A stretch of 64,000 nt of DNA, from assembly GCA_030065235.1 (NCBI GenBank), contig JASJDC010000009.1:1-64000 (forward strand), written 5' to 3'. Below the pieces are notes generated by a model. It was not told where the DNA came from and did no database searches. It saw only the letters and a program-made list of their open reading frames with translations. Positions 9,019 to 17,213 of the stretch are shown piece after piece; the stretch's first letter is position 1; every line of letters starts with the position of its first letter. The stretch is from Alphaproteobacteria bacterium. GTDB lineage: Bacteria; Pseudomonadota; Alphaproteobacteria; UBA8366; Aestuariispiraceae. The translations under genes were made by a program, and so were the position numbers.

Positions 9019-10073
9019 GGCCAACCCGCCGCCGGGCTGAGAAGAACGCCGCCGGTTAAATTCGCCCATCGCCAATAGAGTTCAGCCGCGCCTGGATCTC
9101 CTTCCAACGGCATCATGATGACGTTGACCTTCGCCTTTGCCGGCGTCGCGTTCACTGTCTGCGCAAATAGTTTCCGCCGGCATTCGCCCGAGATCGTTGC
9201 GGATCCTCCCCATAGCGCCGAGCAATCGGCGAAAGGACTAATCGATCGAAAGTTCGTATCGCCTTTTGTGGGGAGCCCATCGGTGATGATGTACAAGTCT
9301 GTGGGGTCGATGCGCCGCGCTGTTGTGAGTGCGCTTTCCAGGTTCGTGCCGCCCGCAGGCGCCATGTCGTTCAAGGCCCGGATGATATTCTGCAACCCTG
9401 ATTGATTTCTCGCCGAGGTCCAGTCTTGGGAACCGACGATAAATGCACTCTCATTATAGGCGATGACGGACACCTGGGCCGACTGGGGAGCGCGGGCAAG
9501 GAGCCATTCAACGGTTCGAATGGTGCGCCGCCATTTTTGCGCTGAACGTCGATCGGCGTCACTGGATCCTTTGACGCGCAGGATATCCAAGAGGGCGTAA
9601 TCGGTCATTGACGCACTCGCGTCGACGAGGATTGCGATGCGTTCTCCTTCAACTCTCAGCCCGATCAGATAGTTTTCTTCACCGGCGGCGTCCAAGGTCA
9701 CCGTGTCGGCGGTTTCCCGAGGCGGCATGCTCGCAATTCTACTCTTCAGGTCCGCAACCGTCGCCGCGCGCGCATCCTTTTCCGCCTCTAACGCATCGAG
9801 CGCATCCGCCAAAGCTTCGGCTTGCGCTTTCGCATTCTCCACACGTGAAGCGTTGGATTGGGTATCGTCTTCCAATTGCGCCTTTTCTCTTGCGAGCTCG
9901 GCCGCCGCGGCCTGGAGCTGTTCCAACTCGGCCTGCAACAAGTCTTGTTCAGGTATCGACACGTCCTGCTCGAATTTTACGAGCATGAACACCAGGACGG
10001 CCGCTCCTAAACCGCAGGCCATCACGTCAAGCAGAGCCAGGTTCAGTCCTTCTGACCGGCGCGCCCGCCTCAC
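9015..10073 (-). CDS. vWA protein with ExbD-like membrane anchor (first of pair)
   Basis: A 352-residue protein starting at GTG 10073, which overlaps the ExbB-like gene's stop by four bases. One helix (about residues 10-32) holds LALLDVMACGLGAAVLVFML. The D-(V/I)-x-x-CG-x-GA-x-V core is shared with the next gene, so the two are paralogues at least in the anchor. A long coiled coil (about 40-115) precedes a von Willebrand A domain: ILVDASASM (DxSxS), GGTNLESAL with the MIDAS Thr, and DLYIITDGLPT. All three MIDAS loops are recognisable, so metal-dependent ligand binding is plausible. The anchor orientation places the vWA domain in the periplasm. The partner channel is the ExbB-like protein upstream. 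Confidence 0.83.
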   Translation of the reverse strand: MRRARRSEGLNLALLDVMACGLGAAVLVFMLVKFEQDVSIPEQDLLQAELEQLQAAAAELAREKAQLEDDTQSNASRVENAKAQAEALADALDALEAEKDARAATVADLKSRIASMPPRETADTVTLDAAGEENYLIGLRVEGERIAILVDASASMTDYALLDILRVKGSSDADRRSAQKWRRTIRTVEWLLARAPQSAQVSVIAYNESAFIVGSQDWTSARNQSGLQNIIRALNDMAPAGGTNLESALTTARRIDPTDLYIITDGLPTKGDTNFRSISPFADCSALWGGSATISGECRRKLFAQTVNATPAKAKVNVIMMPLEGDPGAAELYWRWANLTGGVLLSPAAGWP

Positions 10074-10846
10074 GTCGCGCGGCTCCGGCTGACCTTAAGA
10101 AGGAACTCCCGATTGCAGTAGTCTTTGGTTTTGACAAGAACGTCATCTTGGAGGCGCTGGAGCTGATATAAGAGGAACATCAGCGCGACACTTAAGAGCA
10201 GCGCAACCAGCGTCGAGTTAAAGGCGACGCCTAAAGAGTCGGTCATGGCTGCGATATCGCCCGCTAACGCTTCATCGGCTTGCGCAAGCGCTTGCCCAAT
10301 GCCTCGGACGGTGCCGATAAAGCCAATCGAGGGGATCGCCCAGATCAAGTACCGGATCATGGAGTTGTCCGCCTCTTGTTTAACGGCGAGATCTTCGACA
10401 CCATCCGAAATTGCGTCCGATGCGTCTTGAACGCTGCCTGTCGTGAGGAAGCGGTAGATGCCTGCCTGAAGAACCTGCATCTGCGGCGCGTCGCGGATAG
10501 AAGCGGGTTTCTCCTGAAAGTTCTGAAGCCATCCGGTCAGAAACGCTTTATCGAAAGAGTCCCGGGCCGGATCGACGTGCGTTTCGAAGAGGTATCTTTG
10601 TCTCAGGATTGAAAAGCACTGTGCAAGGATCAGATACACGCCCCACGCCATCAGCGTGATGCAGATCTGTTGCTCCACATCTTTCAGTATTATCGCGAAT
10701 TCACGCGGCGCGGCGTCGCCAAGTTGCTGCGCTTCGGCCAGGATACGGGCGGCCTCCGGCCGAATATAGCCAATATAGAGAACATGCACGCCGACGATGG
10801 CGCATAGCAAAGCGACGAGGCTTTTCCCTGCTTGCAGCATTGTCAA
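10070..10846 (-). CDS. MotA/TolQ/ExbB proton-channel family protein
   Basis: A 258-residue inner-membrane protein with about four helices: residues about 9-28, 61-82, and a C-terminal pair. The last pair carries the family signature LIWAIPSIGFIGTVRGIG followed by TDSLGVAFNSTLVALLLSV, equivalent to the GxxGTVxGI and LxxAxxxTxxGL blocks of ExbB/TolQ. Such proteins form a pentameric channel around ExbD/TolR/MotB helices and convert proton flow into motion. TTG 10846 gives a TTGA overlap with the gene before, like its neighbours; ATG 10840 is the alternative. It is followed by two Asp-bearing single-helix vWA proteins rather than ExbD, so the motor's periplasmic tools differ from known ExbBD, TolQR, MotAB or ZorAB pairs. 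Confidence 0.87.
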   Translation of the reverse strand: MTMLQAGKSLVALLCAIVGVHVLYIGYIRPEAARILAEAQQLGDAAPREFAIILKDVEQQICITLMAWGVYLILAQCFSILRQRYLFETHVDPARDSFDKAFLTGWLQNFQEKPASIRDAPQMQVLQAGIYRFLTTGSVQDASDAISDGVEDLAVKQEADNSMIRYLIWAIPSIGFIGTVRGIGQALAQADEALAGDIAAMTDSLGVAFNSTLVALLLSVALMFLLYQLQRLQDDVLVKTKDYCNREFLLKVSRSRAT

Positions 10847-11010
10847 ATATCGACCGGGAATGACGTGGGGGAATCAAGACTGATTGCGGGGATCGCTTCC
10901 GCAATCGCGATCGAAGCCGCAATCAGGATCACGGCGGTGATCACGGCGCGGGCCGCTTTGCGGCGTGCTTTGGGAAGGTCGGCTTGTTCCATCGTGCTGT
11001 AAGCGCGCAT
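10843..11010 (-). CDS. Small single-helix membrane protein in vWA/ExbB operon
   Basis: A 55-residue frame wedged between the FGE-like and ExbB-like genes. ATG 11010 lies one base after the preceding TGA, and the stop overlaps the next start. It has a basic, soluble N-terminus (LPKARRKAARA), one hydrophobic helix (VITAVILIAASIAIAEA) and a short polar tail. The one-base spacing and overlap on both sides argue that it is a real gene and not chance. Small membrane peptides often act as assembly factors of larger complexes; that role here is inference. No family recognised. Confidence 0.6.
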   Translation of the reverse strand: MRAYSTMEQADLPKARRKAARAVITAVILIAASIAIAEAIPAISLDSPTSFPVDI

Positions 11011-11011
11011 C

Positions 11012-13015
11012 TCACTCTCCGTAAATATAACGGCCGAGGCGGAAACCGAGATCGTCTCGAGGCCCACGTCCGCCCTCGCGATAGGCTGGCCGTAGTGTTG
11101 TCTTTGTCCCTGATCGAAAGCTCGCGCCTTTCACCACGCGTGTATCCCCTCGGCGTGCGCCCAACGGGTCGACGCTCACGCTGTCCGTCGGCGGCGGTGA
11201 CACTGAATATCTGTCGTGAACCCATTCCGAGGCGTTTCCGGCTTGATCGAAGAGCCCCGACGCTTCAACGGAATAGGATCCGACCGGACTGAGCCGTGCA
11301 TAACCATCATTATAGTTCGGAACGAACCTGTTGGCGCCGCCGCGCGCACTTTCGTCCGCGATGTTCGCCGCCCCGCGCGGGATCACCGTCGTGTTTCCCC
11401 ACGGAAATACAACGGCGCCGTTCCTTCCGGCGCTACGCGCAAGATATTCCCATTCCGCCTCCGTCAACAGTCGATATCCATCTGCTGATCGGTCGATCCC
11501 TTCTAGCCGATCTCCACTAAAGCGGTAGAAGAGCTTTCGCCCTTCTCTAACGCTTACACAATTGGCGAATTTCGCAGCTTGGTTCCAGCTTATATTGACT
11601 CTTGGAAGAGAGCCGGGCCCGTCTTGCGGATCCCCTGTACAGGACGCGTAGTTTGCATTCGTGACTTCATGCAGGCCTGCATAGAAATGTCGGGTCAATG
11701 ACACGGGGCGCAGGAACTCGTTGGCTCTTTGTCCAGGTTCATGCCTTGGCGCGCCCATGGTGAATGTGGTCGGCTCGAACAGCTTGAACTGCATACCAAG
11801 GCTGTTGGTATAGACGGACGGGGATTTAGCCAGAGCGGACTGTTTCTCGGTTTTCAGATTAAACGTCGCAACATAGCGCTTGTCGGCTTCGAGCCGCAAA
11901 GTGCGTTCTTCGCCGACATATCCAGGAAACTGAGCGGAGATCGTGGTGTCGACCGCTGGAAGCGTAAGAGTGAGCGGGCCTTGTCCGACAGTGTCGCCAT
12001 TGACCGTGATATCGGCGCCGACATTCGCCTCGATCGTCACCGACGCGACAGCGGGTTCCAACTCGAGCTCTATGGTTCTTGATTCAAGCGGCGCCAGCGA
12101 GACAGTTTCGCTGTAGGCCCTGTATCCGTCTTTCTGATATCGGATACGTGTTTCGCGTCGGGAGGGGACTTTGACCGCCTGTCCGAGCACGGCGCTCTTG
12201 CCGCCAACAATAAGCAGCCCTCCCGACGGCGACGCGCGAACAGTGAGTTCTCCTGGCAGAGGCTGCAGCGCGTAGTTCCGCTCAACAGAGGGGCGTTCGG
12301 TGTCAATCCTGACCCTGTCTGTCACGTCGATGTAGCCTTCCAGCGAGACGAGGATATCCAGCACGCCGGCTTCAACCTCGGCTTCTATCGGCGACTGTCC
12401 GACGACAGCGCCGTTGATCCGCACATCGACGCCTGTCGGCGCCGTTTTTACGAGCAGCGTCCCCTTCGCTGGCTCTAGTTCGAAATCCAGCTGCACCGTC
12501 TCCGCTTTTTCAACCGTAACAGTTTGCCTTTGAGAACGATAGAACGGATGGGATACCGAGACATCGTACTCGCCCGGTTCCACCTCCACCTCGACTGTCG
12601 CGCCTGTCATGCGCATGGTCTCGCCAATGACCCAAGCGGCTTCGTCCAGCTCCGGGATCGCTTTCGCCTGAATGACAGCCGGAATTGGGCGCAGCTCAAC
12701 CTCTAGAGTGCGGCCTAAATCGAGAGCGGTGATTCTTTTTTCGCTCGTTCGGTACCCAACGGCGGCGATCTCAATATCGAGCTCGCCGCCTAGGCTATAG
12801 ATCGCGTCGCCAACGGTTGCGCCAATACCGTCAACGATACGGATTTGCGCGGTTTCCTCCGCATCCGGCGGCAGAACCGCGATTGCGACGCCTTTTGACG
12901 ACATCAAGAAGCCCGACACGCCAAGCACAGCGACGATAAAGACCGTTACGGCGCCAATGAACAGGTTTCTTGATCTACGCCGCGCCGCTTCGACGCTCGC
13001 ATCAAAGTCTTTCAT
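11012..13015 (-). CDS. Membrane-anchored PEGA-repeat protein with FGE-like C-terminal domain
   Basis: A 667-residue protein. A basic N-terminus precedes one helix (about 19-42). About five PEGA-like beta repeats follow (residues about 45-400), each ending in a G-Y/F segment such as SLEGYIDVTD, QKDGYRAYSE and QFPGYVGEE. From about 410 a SUMF1/FGE-sulfatase fold is clear: NSLGMQFKLFEPTTFTMGAP, VTNANYASC, NISWNQAAKFANC, YRLLTEAEWEYLARSA, FPWGN, LFDQAGNASEWVHDRY and VVKGASFRSG...LGFRLGR. The catalytic Cys pair that real formylglycine-generating enzymes carry near the GGS(W/F) block is absent. It is therefore probably a binding or structural domain, not an oxidase. The C-terminal part is expected in the periplasm. 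The gene overlaps the one before by 14 bases. Confidence 0.84.
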   Translation of the reverse strand: MKDFDASVEAARRRSRNLFIGAVTVFIVAVLGVSGFLMSSKGVAIAVLPPDAEETAQIRIVDGIGATVGDAIYSLGGELDIEIAAVGYRTSEKRITALDLGRTLEVELRPIPAVIQAKAIPELDEAAWVIGETMRMTGATVEVEVEPGEYDVSVSHPFYRSQRQTVTVEKAETVQLDFELEPAKGTLLVKTAPTGVDVRINGAVVGQSPIEAEVEAGVLDILVSLEGYIDVTDRVRIDTERPSVERNYALQPLPGELTVRASPSGGLLIVGGKSAVLGQAVKVPSRRETRIRYQKDGYRAYSETVSLAPLESRTIELELEPAVASVTIEANVGADITVNGDTVGQGPLTLTLPAVDTTISAQFPGYVGEERTLRLEADKRYVATFNLKTEKQSALAKSPSVYTNSLGMQFKLFEPTTFTMGAPRHEPGQRANEFLRPVSLTRHFYAGLHEVTNANYASCTGDPQDGPGSLPRVNISWNQAAKFANCVSVREGRKLFYRFSGDRLEGIDRSADGYRLLTEAEWEYLARSAGRNGAVVFPWGNTTVIPRGAANIADESARGGANRFVPNYNDGYARLSPVGSYSVEASGLFDQAGNASEWVHDRYSVSPPPTDSVSVDPLGARRGDTRVVKGASFRSGTKTTLRPAYREGGRGPRDDLGFRLGRYIYGE

Positions 13016-14558
13016 CGCTAACTACCATTACTTCGACGCGTTCCACGCCAGGCGGTATATCGAGTTCGACGATTTTTGAGATATGCCCTTCACGAGCGCC
13101 TTCGAAAACATACGCCCCCGGCTTCAATTGAATGGTCCGACCCATGGTCTTGCCCACACGGCCGACGCCGCGCACGCCAATATCCGTTTTACCATCGGAG
13201 ATGATAAATACCTGAACATCTTTCTGATACGCTTCAAGTGTCCTGGTCAGCCGATCTGCGGCGGCTTTCAATTCCGGACTGAAAGACGCATAGGTTTTGG
13301 CGTCGCGAAGAATCGCATCGCCTCGACCCGCTACGCCGTCGAGCGCCAGACGGTCGGGATTCTCCAGGAGTCCGCTAATTGCGTTTGAGGCGCCGATGAT
13401 GCGCTCCGCCAGCTGTTTACTTTGCAGAGCGTCTTTGTTCGCCGGCTCAATCGACAGAGCTTTGTTTAAAGAGGCGAGCGATCCAACCCAATCATCCGCC
13501 TGCGCCGCCGTCTGTGCAGCGCGGATGTGACCTTCAAACGACAAGCGTCGAACAAGACTGTCGACCTCGCCCCTGAGCGCCGCTGTCTCGGCGCGATCTG
13601 GATATAGTTTTTTTGCATCTTCGAGCGCGGACTCTGCAGCGGCCAAGTCGCGGTTATCGATGCTCTTTAGTCCCTGATCGATGGCGACGCCAAAATCCTC
13701 TTCCTTTATCGCTTCCCTTAATTCTCCGGAACGGGCGGCCAGGTCAGATCGGCTTGGGGCCAAGCGTAGGGCTTTCTCTATCGCCTTCAGTTCCGTCCGT
13801 GGCCTTTGTTCAACACGCGCCCGTTCTGCCTCGGCCAACAGGCTCAACAGTTCCGGGAGCGCGTCGACCTCTTTTTGCAAGTGCGGCAGTCGCGGATCTT
13901 CCGGGTCAATCGATGTTGCGGTTTCGAGACCGGTCCTTGCGGCTGGCAGGTCATCGACACGCAAGGCCGCTTCAACGGTCGCGACGGCCCGTTCAAGTGC
14001 GGCGGACCGTTCAGCGAAATAGGCCTCAGCGTCGCTCTGCGCATTGCTGAGCAGTTCTTTGGCGGTTCGATATTGTCCGCGCGCGAACTCGGAAACGCTC
14101 TCGTCCCGAAGCGCCAATACTCCCTCTCTTTGTATCGGGCGCCAGAAAGGTTCCCGCAGCGCCTCAAGAGAGTCGCCGAACCGATCGTTGAAGTCGGCAA
14201 GAGCTTTCTTGAATTCGTCACGTTCTTCTGTGTTCAGGGTTTGCTGTGCTTCAGCCTCTTCGGGCGCTGTCGGCTGCGCGTTTCCCCGAGACGCCGCTTC
14301 AGTCGATTGGTCCAGTGAGGACGGCGGGGGCCGGCTCTCTCGTGTGTCAGTGACGGATGGGCCATCTGTATCGGAAGATGGGCGCGCAGCGACCTCTTCG
14401 GAGGTCCGAGACCGGGTTTCATACTCCGAGAAATCGCCGGGCTCTAAGCCGAGGATTGTCGCGACCGCCACACAAACGGCTGCAAGAAACGCGACGATGT
14501 AAACGCCAGCGCGACGCCGATCAGCCCGGCGGGCGGCTTGGATGTCCGAATCCTGCAT
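13002..14558 (-). CDS. Membrane-anchored helical-repeat (TPR-like) protein with C-terminal PEGA-like domain
   Basis: A 518-residue protein. One helix near residues 15-37 (VYIVAFLAAVCVAVATILGL) anchors it. Residues about 40-105 are a Ser/Pro/Glu-rich linker. Residues about 110-420 are alpha-helical TPR-like repeats, with several motifs of the form AxxALxxAxxLxPDxxxxxxL (for example LTKAL-type SLASLNKALSIEPANKDAL). The last 75 residues form beta strands with a GRTIQLKPGAYVFEGAREG segment like a PEGA repeat. It precedes the PEGA/FGE-like gene with a 14-base overlap and follows the lipoprotein gene by 15 bases. A periplasmic scaffold role is likely, since both have the same topology. No specific family recognised. 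Confidence 0.75.
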   Translation of the reverse strand: MQDSDIQAARRADRRRAGVYIVAFLAAVCVAVATILGLEPGDFSEYETRSRTSEEVAARPSSDTDGPSVTDTRESRPPPSSLDQSTEAASRGNAQPTAPEEAEAQQTLNTEERDEFKKALADFNDRFGDSLEALREPFWRPIQREGVLALRDESVSEFARGQYRTAKELLSNAQSDAEAYFAERSAALERAVATVEAALRVDDLPAARTGLETATSIDPEDPRLPHLQKEVDALPELLSLLAEAERARVEQRPRTELKAIEKALRLAPSRSDLAARSGELREAIKEEDFGVAIDQGLKSIDNRDLAAAESALEDAKKLYPDRAETAALRGEVDSLVRRLSFEGHIRAAQTAAQADDWVGSLASLNKALSIEPANKDALQSKQLAERIIGASNAISGLLENPDRLALDGVAGRGDAILRDAKTYASFSPELKAAADRLTRTLEAYQKDVQVFIISDGKTDIGVRGVGRVGKTMGRTIQLKPGAYVFEGAREGHISKIVELDIPPGVERVEVMVVSDERL

Positions 14559-14573
14559 AGAGCCAGGCTACGA

Positions 14574-15881
14574 CTAAAGCTTCTTATCGGGAACCGCCTC
14601 AACTTCAAATACTTGCTGGAGAAACTGGCGCCACTGCTCAAATTGCTCTTCCGCAGTGCCTTCCAGCTCCGCCGTTTGTTCTTCGAATTCAATGACCTGT
14701 GGTGCGAGTTCTGCGTCGATCGAGTTGCCCAGCTCATCAAGGGCGTCCCGGTGGAAGGCCGCCTCTTTGCTAGTTTGGAAGCTGTCTTGCAGGAGCAAAA
14801 CGCCGCCACTGCCGGCTACGAAAGCGCCGAGGCCGCCCAAATCTTTTCCTACGCTGCTGTCGGATTGAGCCCCTGCAACGGCGGCGGCGACCGCCACGCC
14901 AATCAACAAGACCCCCGTAACACCCTGAGTAAACGCCTGAGTACGGGCGTCTTCTTTGGCGCGGATTTCAAACGCGGCCTGTTCCTGCCAGGTGAAGTAG
15001 CTCTCCTCCATCCTTTCAGAGAACGCCTCGTACTGATCCTGCATACGATCGATAAATAATTGATCTCGGACGCGGATGGCCCGAGTGCGCATCAGCATTG
15101 GGTCTTCAGCAGCCGGGTATCCGGTAAGCGCGTACTTGCCGTTCTCAATCAGTAGATAGTCCTCAAAGGCTTTTTCCGTGAAGCTCGACCCAAATCGAAG
15201 ATCCGTGATCTTCTGAGAGGTCTCAAGCTCTTCAACAGAGTAATATTGCAACTCTTTTGCTAGAAAAGCGGCGGCTTCGTCAAAAGCCGGCTGGTAAGGG
15301 TCGACGCCTTCGTTGCGAGCGCTCCTTCTAAAATCCTCCGGCACATCGTGGTCGAATGACTTTTTTAACCAGCGTGAGCCGGTAATGGAGACAACCTCCA
15401 GTTCGAACTCGACCTCCTCACCGGTTGATTCCTCAATACGGCCCAAGATGTAGAGGTCGCCGGTGGCGTTGGCGTTAGGAACCACGCGAACCGCCCCAAA
15501 CTTATCCGTATCCTCGATCGCTTCTTTCAGCTTGACCGCGAAACGGACGGCTTCGGCGCGTCTTAACTCCGGCCATACATATTCATCCGCGGCGAGGGCG
15601 TCCCCTTTTTCGTCGCGCCAAGCTCTGCTCTCTAGGTTGGCGTAGTCGGCTTTGTCTTTCTCTGTCAGACCAGGATCAAAAATCGGGATGACGATATCGA
15701 TGCGGGGTCGTTCAGCCGGCACATCTTCCACCGCGTCTTGCGCAAAGAACGAGGACAGTTGTGGCCCGATCGCTTCCGATCGCGCGCCGCTTCCCATTGT
15801 CTGGCACGCCGACAAGAACAGTGCGGCGACGCAAGCTGTGGCGATACCCCGCGCAATGCGGGTCCGAGTGTCTAATATCAC
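14574..15881 (-). CDS. Outer-membrane lipoprotein of the vWA/ExbB operon
   Basis: A 435-residue lipoprotein. GTG 15881 is chosen: a GGAGG site sits five bases upstream and it lies one base after the previous stop. It gives the short signal peptide IARGIATACVAALFLSAC with a lipobox Cys followed by Gln, which favours the outer membrane. The mature protein is charged and mixed alpha/beta (RPRIDIVIPIFDPGL, GDLYILGRIEESTGEEVEF, VVSITGSRWL). Near the C-terminus a glycine-rich hydrophobic stretch (GVLLIGVAVAAAVAGA) and a glutamate-rich helix follow. The first half recalls lipoproteins with a TolB/CsgG-like N-terminal fold, but that is a guess. It could tie the inner-membrane motor to the outer membrane. 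Confidence 0.72.
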   Translation of the reverse strand: MILDTRTRIARGIATACVAALFLSACQTMGSGARSEAIGPQLSSFFAQDAVEDVPAERPRIDIVIPIFDPGLTEKDKADYANLESRAWRDEKGDALAADEYVWPELRRAEAVRFAVKLKEAIEDTDKFGAVRVVPNANATGDLYILGRIEESTGEEVEFELEVVSITGSRWLKKSFDHDVPEDFRRSARNEGVDPYQPAFDEAAAFLAKELQYYSVEELETSQKITDLRFGSSFTEKAFEDYLLIENGKYALTGYPAAEDPMLMRTRAIRVRDQLFIDRMQDQYEAFSERMEESYFTWQEQAAFEIRAKEDARTQAFTQGVTGVLLIGVAVAAAVAGAQSDSSVGKDLGGLGAFVAGSGGVLLLQDSFQTSKEAAFHRDALDELGNSIDAELAPQVIEFEEQTAELEGTAEEQFEQWRQFLQQVFEVEAVPDKKL

Positions 15882-15882
15882 G

Positions 15883-16593
15883 TCAACCTCCTGCGCCGGG
15901 CGTCGGGAGCCCCTTGAACTTCCGATACTCATCCCAAAGCCGCGCGCGAATCTCGGGGTCTTCCTCCTCCATGGCGGCGCGTCTGATCTGCGCCTCTAAA
16001 ACACTATCATTGTCTGCGGATGGAATATCTTCCGGAACGGCGCCATTGCTGACAGGCGGACTGCCGGAACCCTGCGCGGAAGTCGACCCAAGGTCCTTTT
16101 CAAAATCACTGTCCGCGGCTGACAGCGCGGCTTCCTGAATAGTCTCAGGCCGCTTCTCGTCTCCCGCAAGGTCAGAGGAGGGCGCTGAATAGTCTCCAGC
16201 CGCGCCAGCCGTCCCCGCCGCGCTTTCCGCTTCGGTCCCGGTGAGGTCGCCGGCCAGATCGTTTGCCGACCCGTCGCCGGCGGCGCCGCCCTGAGAGGAT
16301 CCGCCTTGAGACGATCCGCTGAGGCCGGCCGCGCCGCCAGAATCGGCGCCGCCATTCGCAGCCTGCGCCATGCAATGCTCGAACTTCTCGAGCGATTCAA
16401 AGAAATGCTGGTCCATTCGGGCGATATTCTCCGCCCGTGTGAGGTCGGGATCGTATCTGTATTCCAGTTCGAGATCGCTGCAGTCAAAGTCACGCACGGA
16501 GTTTTGCGCCAGCGCCGGCGCTGAAATCAAAGCGCAAGCGCCAGCGATTAGAGACAGATATCTCCATCCTGAAGCGATTTGGACTATGTGCAT
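15883..16593 (-). CDS. Secreted Ser/Gly/Ala-rich protein, first gene of the vWA/ExbB operon
   Basis: A 236-residue exported protein. ATG 16593 has a GAGG site six bases upstream; ATG 16611 is an alternative that adds six residues. The signal peptide ends at ISAPALA/Q. A short folded N-terminal part contains two cysteines (DFDCSDLELEYRYDPDLTRAENIARM ... FEHC, given in parts) and a helix. A long low-complexity region rich in Gly, Ser, Ala and Asp (about residues 75-190) follows. The C-terminus has a charged helix (AQIRRAAMEEEDPEIRARLW). It begins the co-directional run that ends at 8074. No family recognised; a periplasmic or secreted linker-type component is likely. Confidence 0.66.
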   Translation of the reverse strand: MHIVQIASGWRYLSLIAGACALISAPALAQNSVRDFDCSDLELEYRYDPDLTRAENIARMDQHFFESLEKFEHCMAQAANGGADSGGAAGLSGSSQGGSSQGGAAGDGSANDLAGDLTGTEAESAAGTAGAAGDYSAPSSDLAGDEKRPETIQEAALSAADSDFEKDLGSTSAQGSGSPPVSNGAVPEDIPSADNDSVLEAQIRRAAMEEEDPEIRARLWDEYRKFKGLPTPGAGG

Positions 16594-16611
16594 CTGTATC
16601 CTCGACACCAT

Positions 16612-17150
16612 AACCCTATACCCTATTTTTCGTACACTCTAATGCGGCGAAACACTAGGTTTACATAAGATACGCAGCACCGCCGCGCCTGGGCCAACAG
16701 AGGTGGTTCGGTCCGTCTGAACAGTTTTGAGCCGTTCCGTAGTTGAATGTTGATTGGGAAGAGCGTTGTCGGCGTGGTCCGTCGACTTCGAGGTGGTAGC
16801 AGGTGGGGCGAATTCGGTTGTGGTGATAGCTTGAAATCACCCTCCTGTAGAGACGCCGACAGAGCGTCCGGTCCGGACGAAAAGGACCTGCCGGTGAAGC
16901 CGGTGAGGGTCCAGACTCTTCCTCGAAATGAGCGCGACAGGGTCGAGAATGACGCGTCCGGCGGACCGGGGCCACATCCTGCCGAAGGCGTCGCGGGACC
17001 TCTGAAATCAGCGCCGTCTACGCCGCCCCCAAGACTTCGGTCCGCAGCTCGAGCGTCAAAAACCAGTTTCACCAGACCAGAAATTTCCATGGCCCGGCTT
17101 TCAGCGCAATAATCATTTGCGAATTGGACGCGAGCTGTGCTTATCATTAC
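16612..17150. other. Intergenic region between the vWA/ExbB operon and the LacI operon
   Basis: Frames are open on both strands here (plus 16747-17112, minus 16623-17348), but their products are Pro/Arg/Ser-rich with no domain, and the minus one would overlap the LacI gene. I do not call either. The region must hold the promoter of the minus-strand vWA/ExbB operon near 16600-16700 and of the LacI operon near 17100-17150. I could not place -35/-10 boxes with confidence. Confidence 0.4.
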
Positions 17151-17164
17151 CGAAAGCGCTTTCG
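17151..17164. promoter_or_regulatory. LacI-family operator
   Basis: CGAAAGCGCTTTCG is a perfect 14-base palindrome with the central CG expected of LacI/GalR operators (compare the AAAGCGCTTT core of sugar-uptake repressors). It lies about 50 bases before the LacI start, so it probably mediates autoregulation and sugar-dependent control of the whole operon. Confidence 0.75.
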
Positions 17165-17213
17165 TGATTTCGCCGAGAAGAGCGGGCATGGGAGACTGGG
17201 AGGGAAAGTGGTC

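Noticed and set aside
8074-16611. Zorya-type anti-phage system
   Set aside because: An ExbB/MotA-like channel with Asp-bearing partners is shared, but there is no OmpA-type ZorB, helicase or nuclease component.
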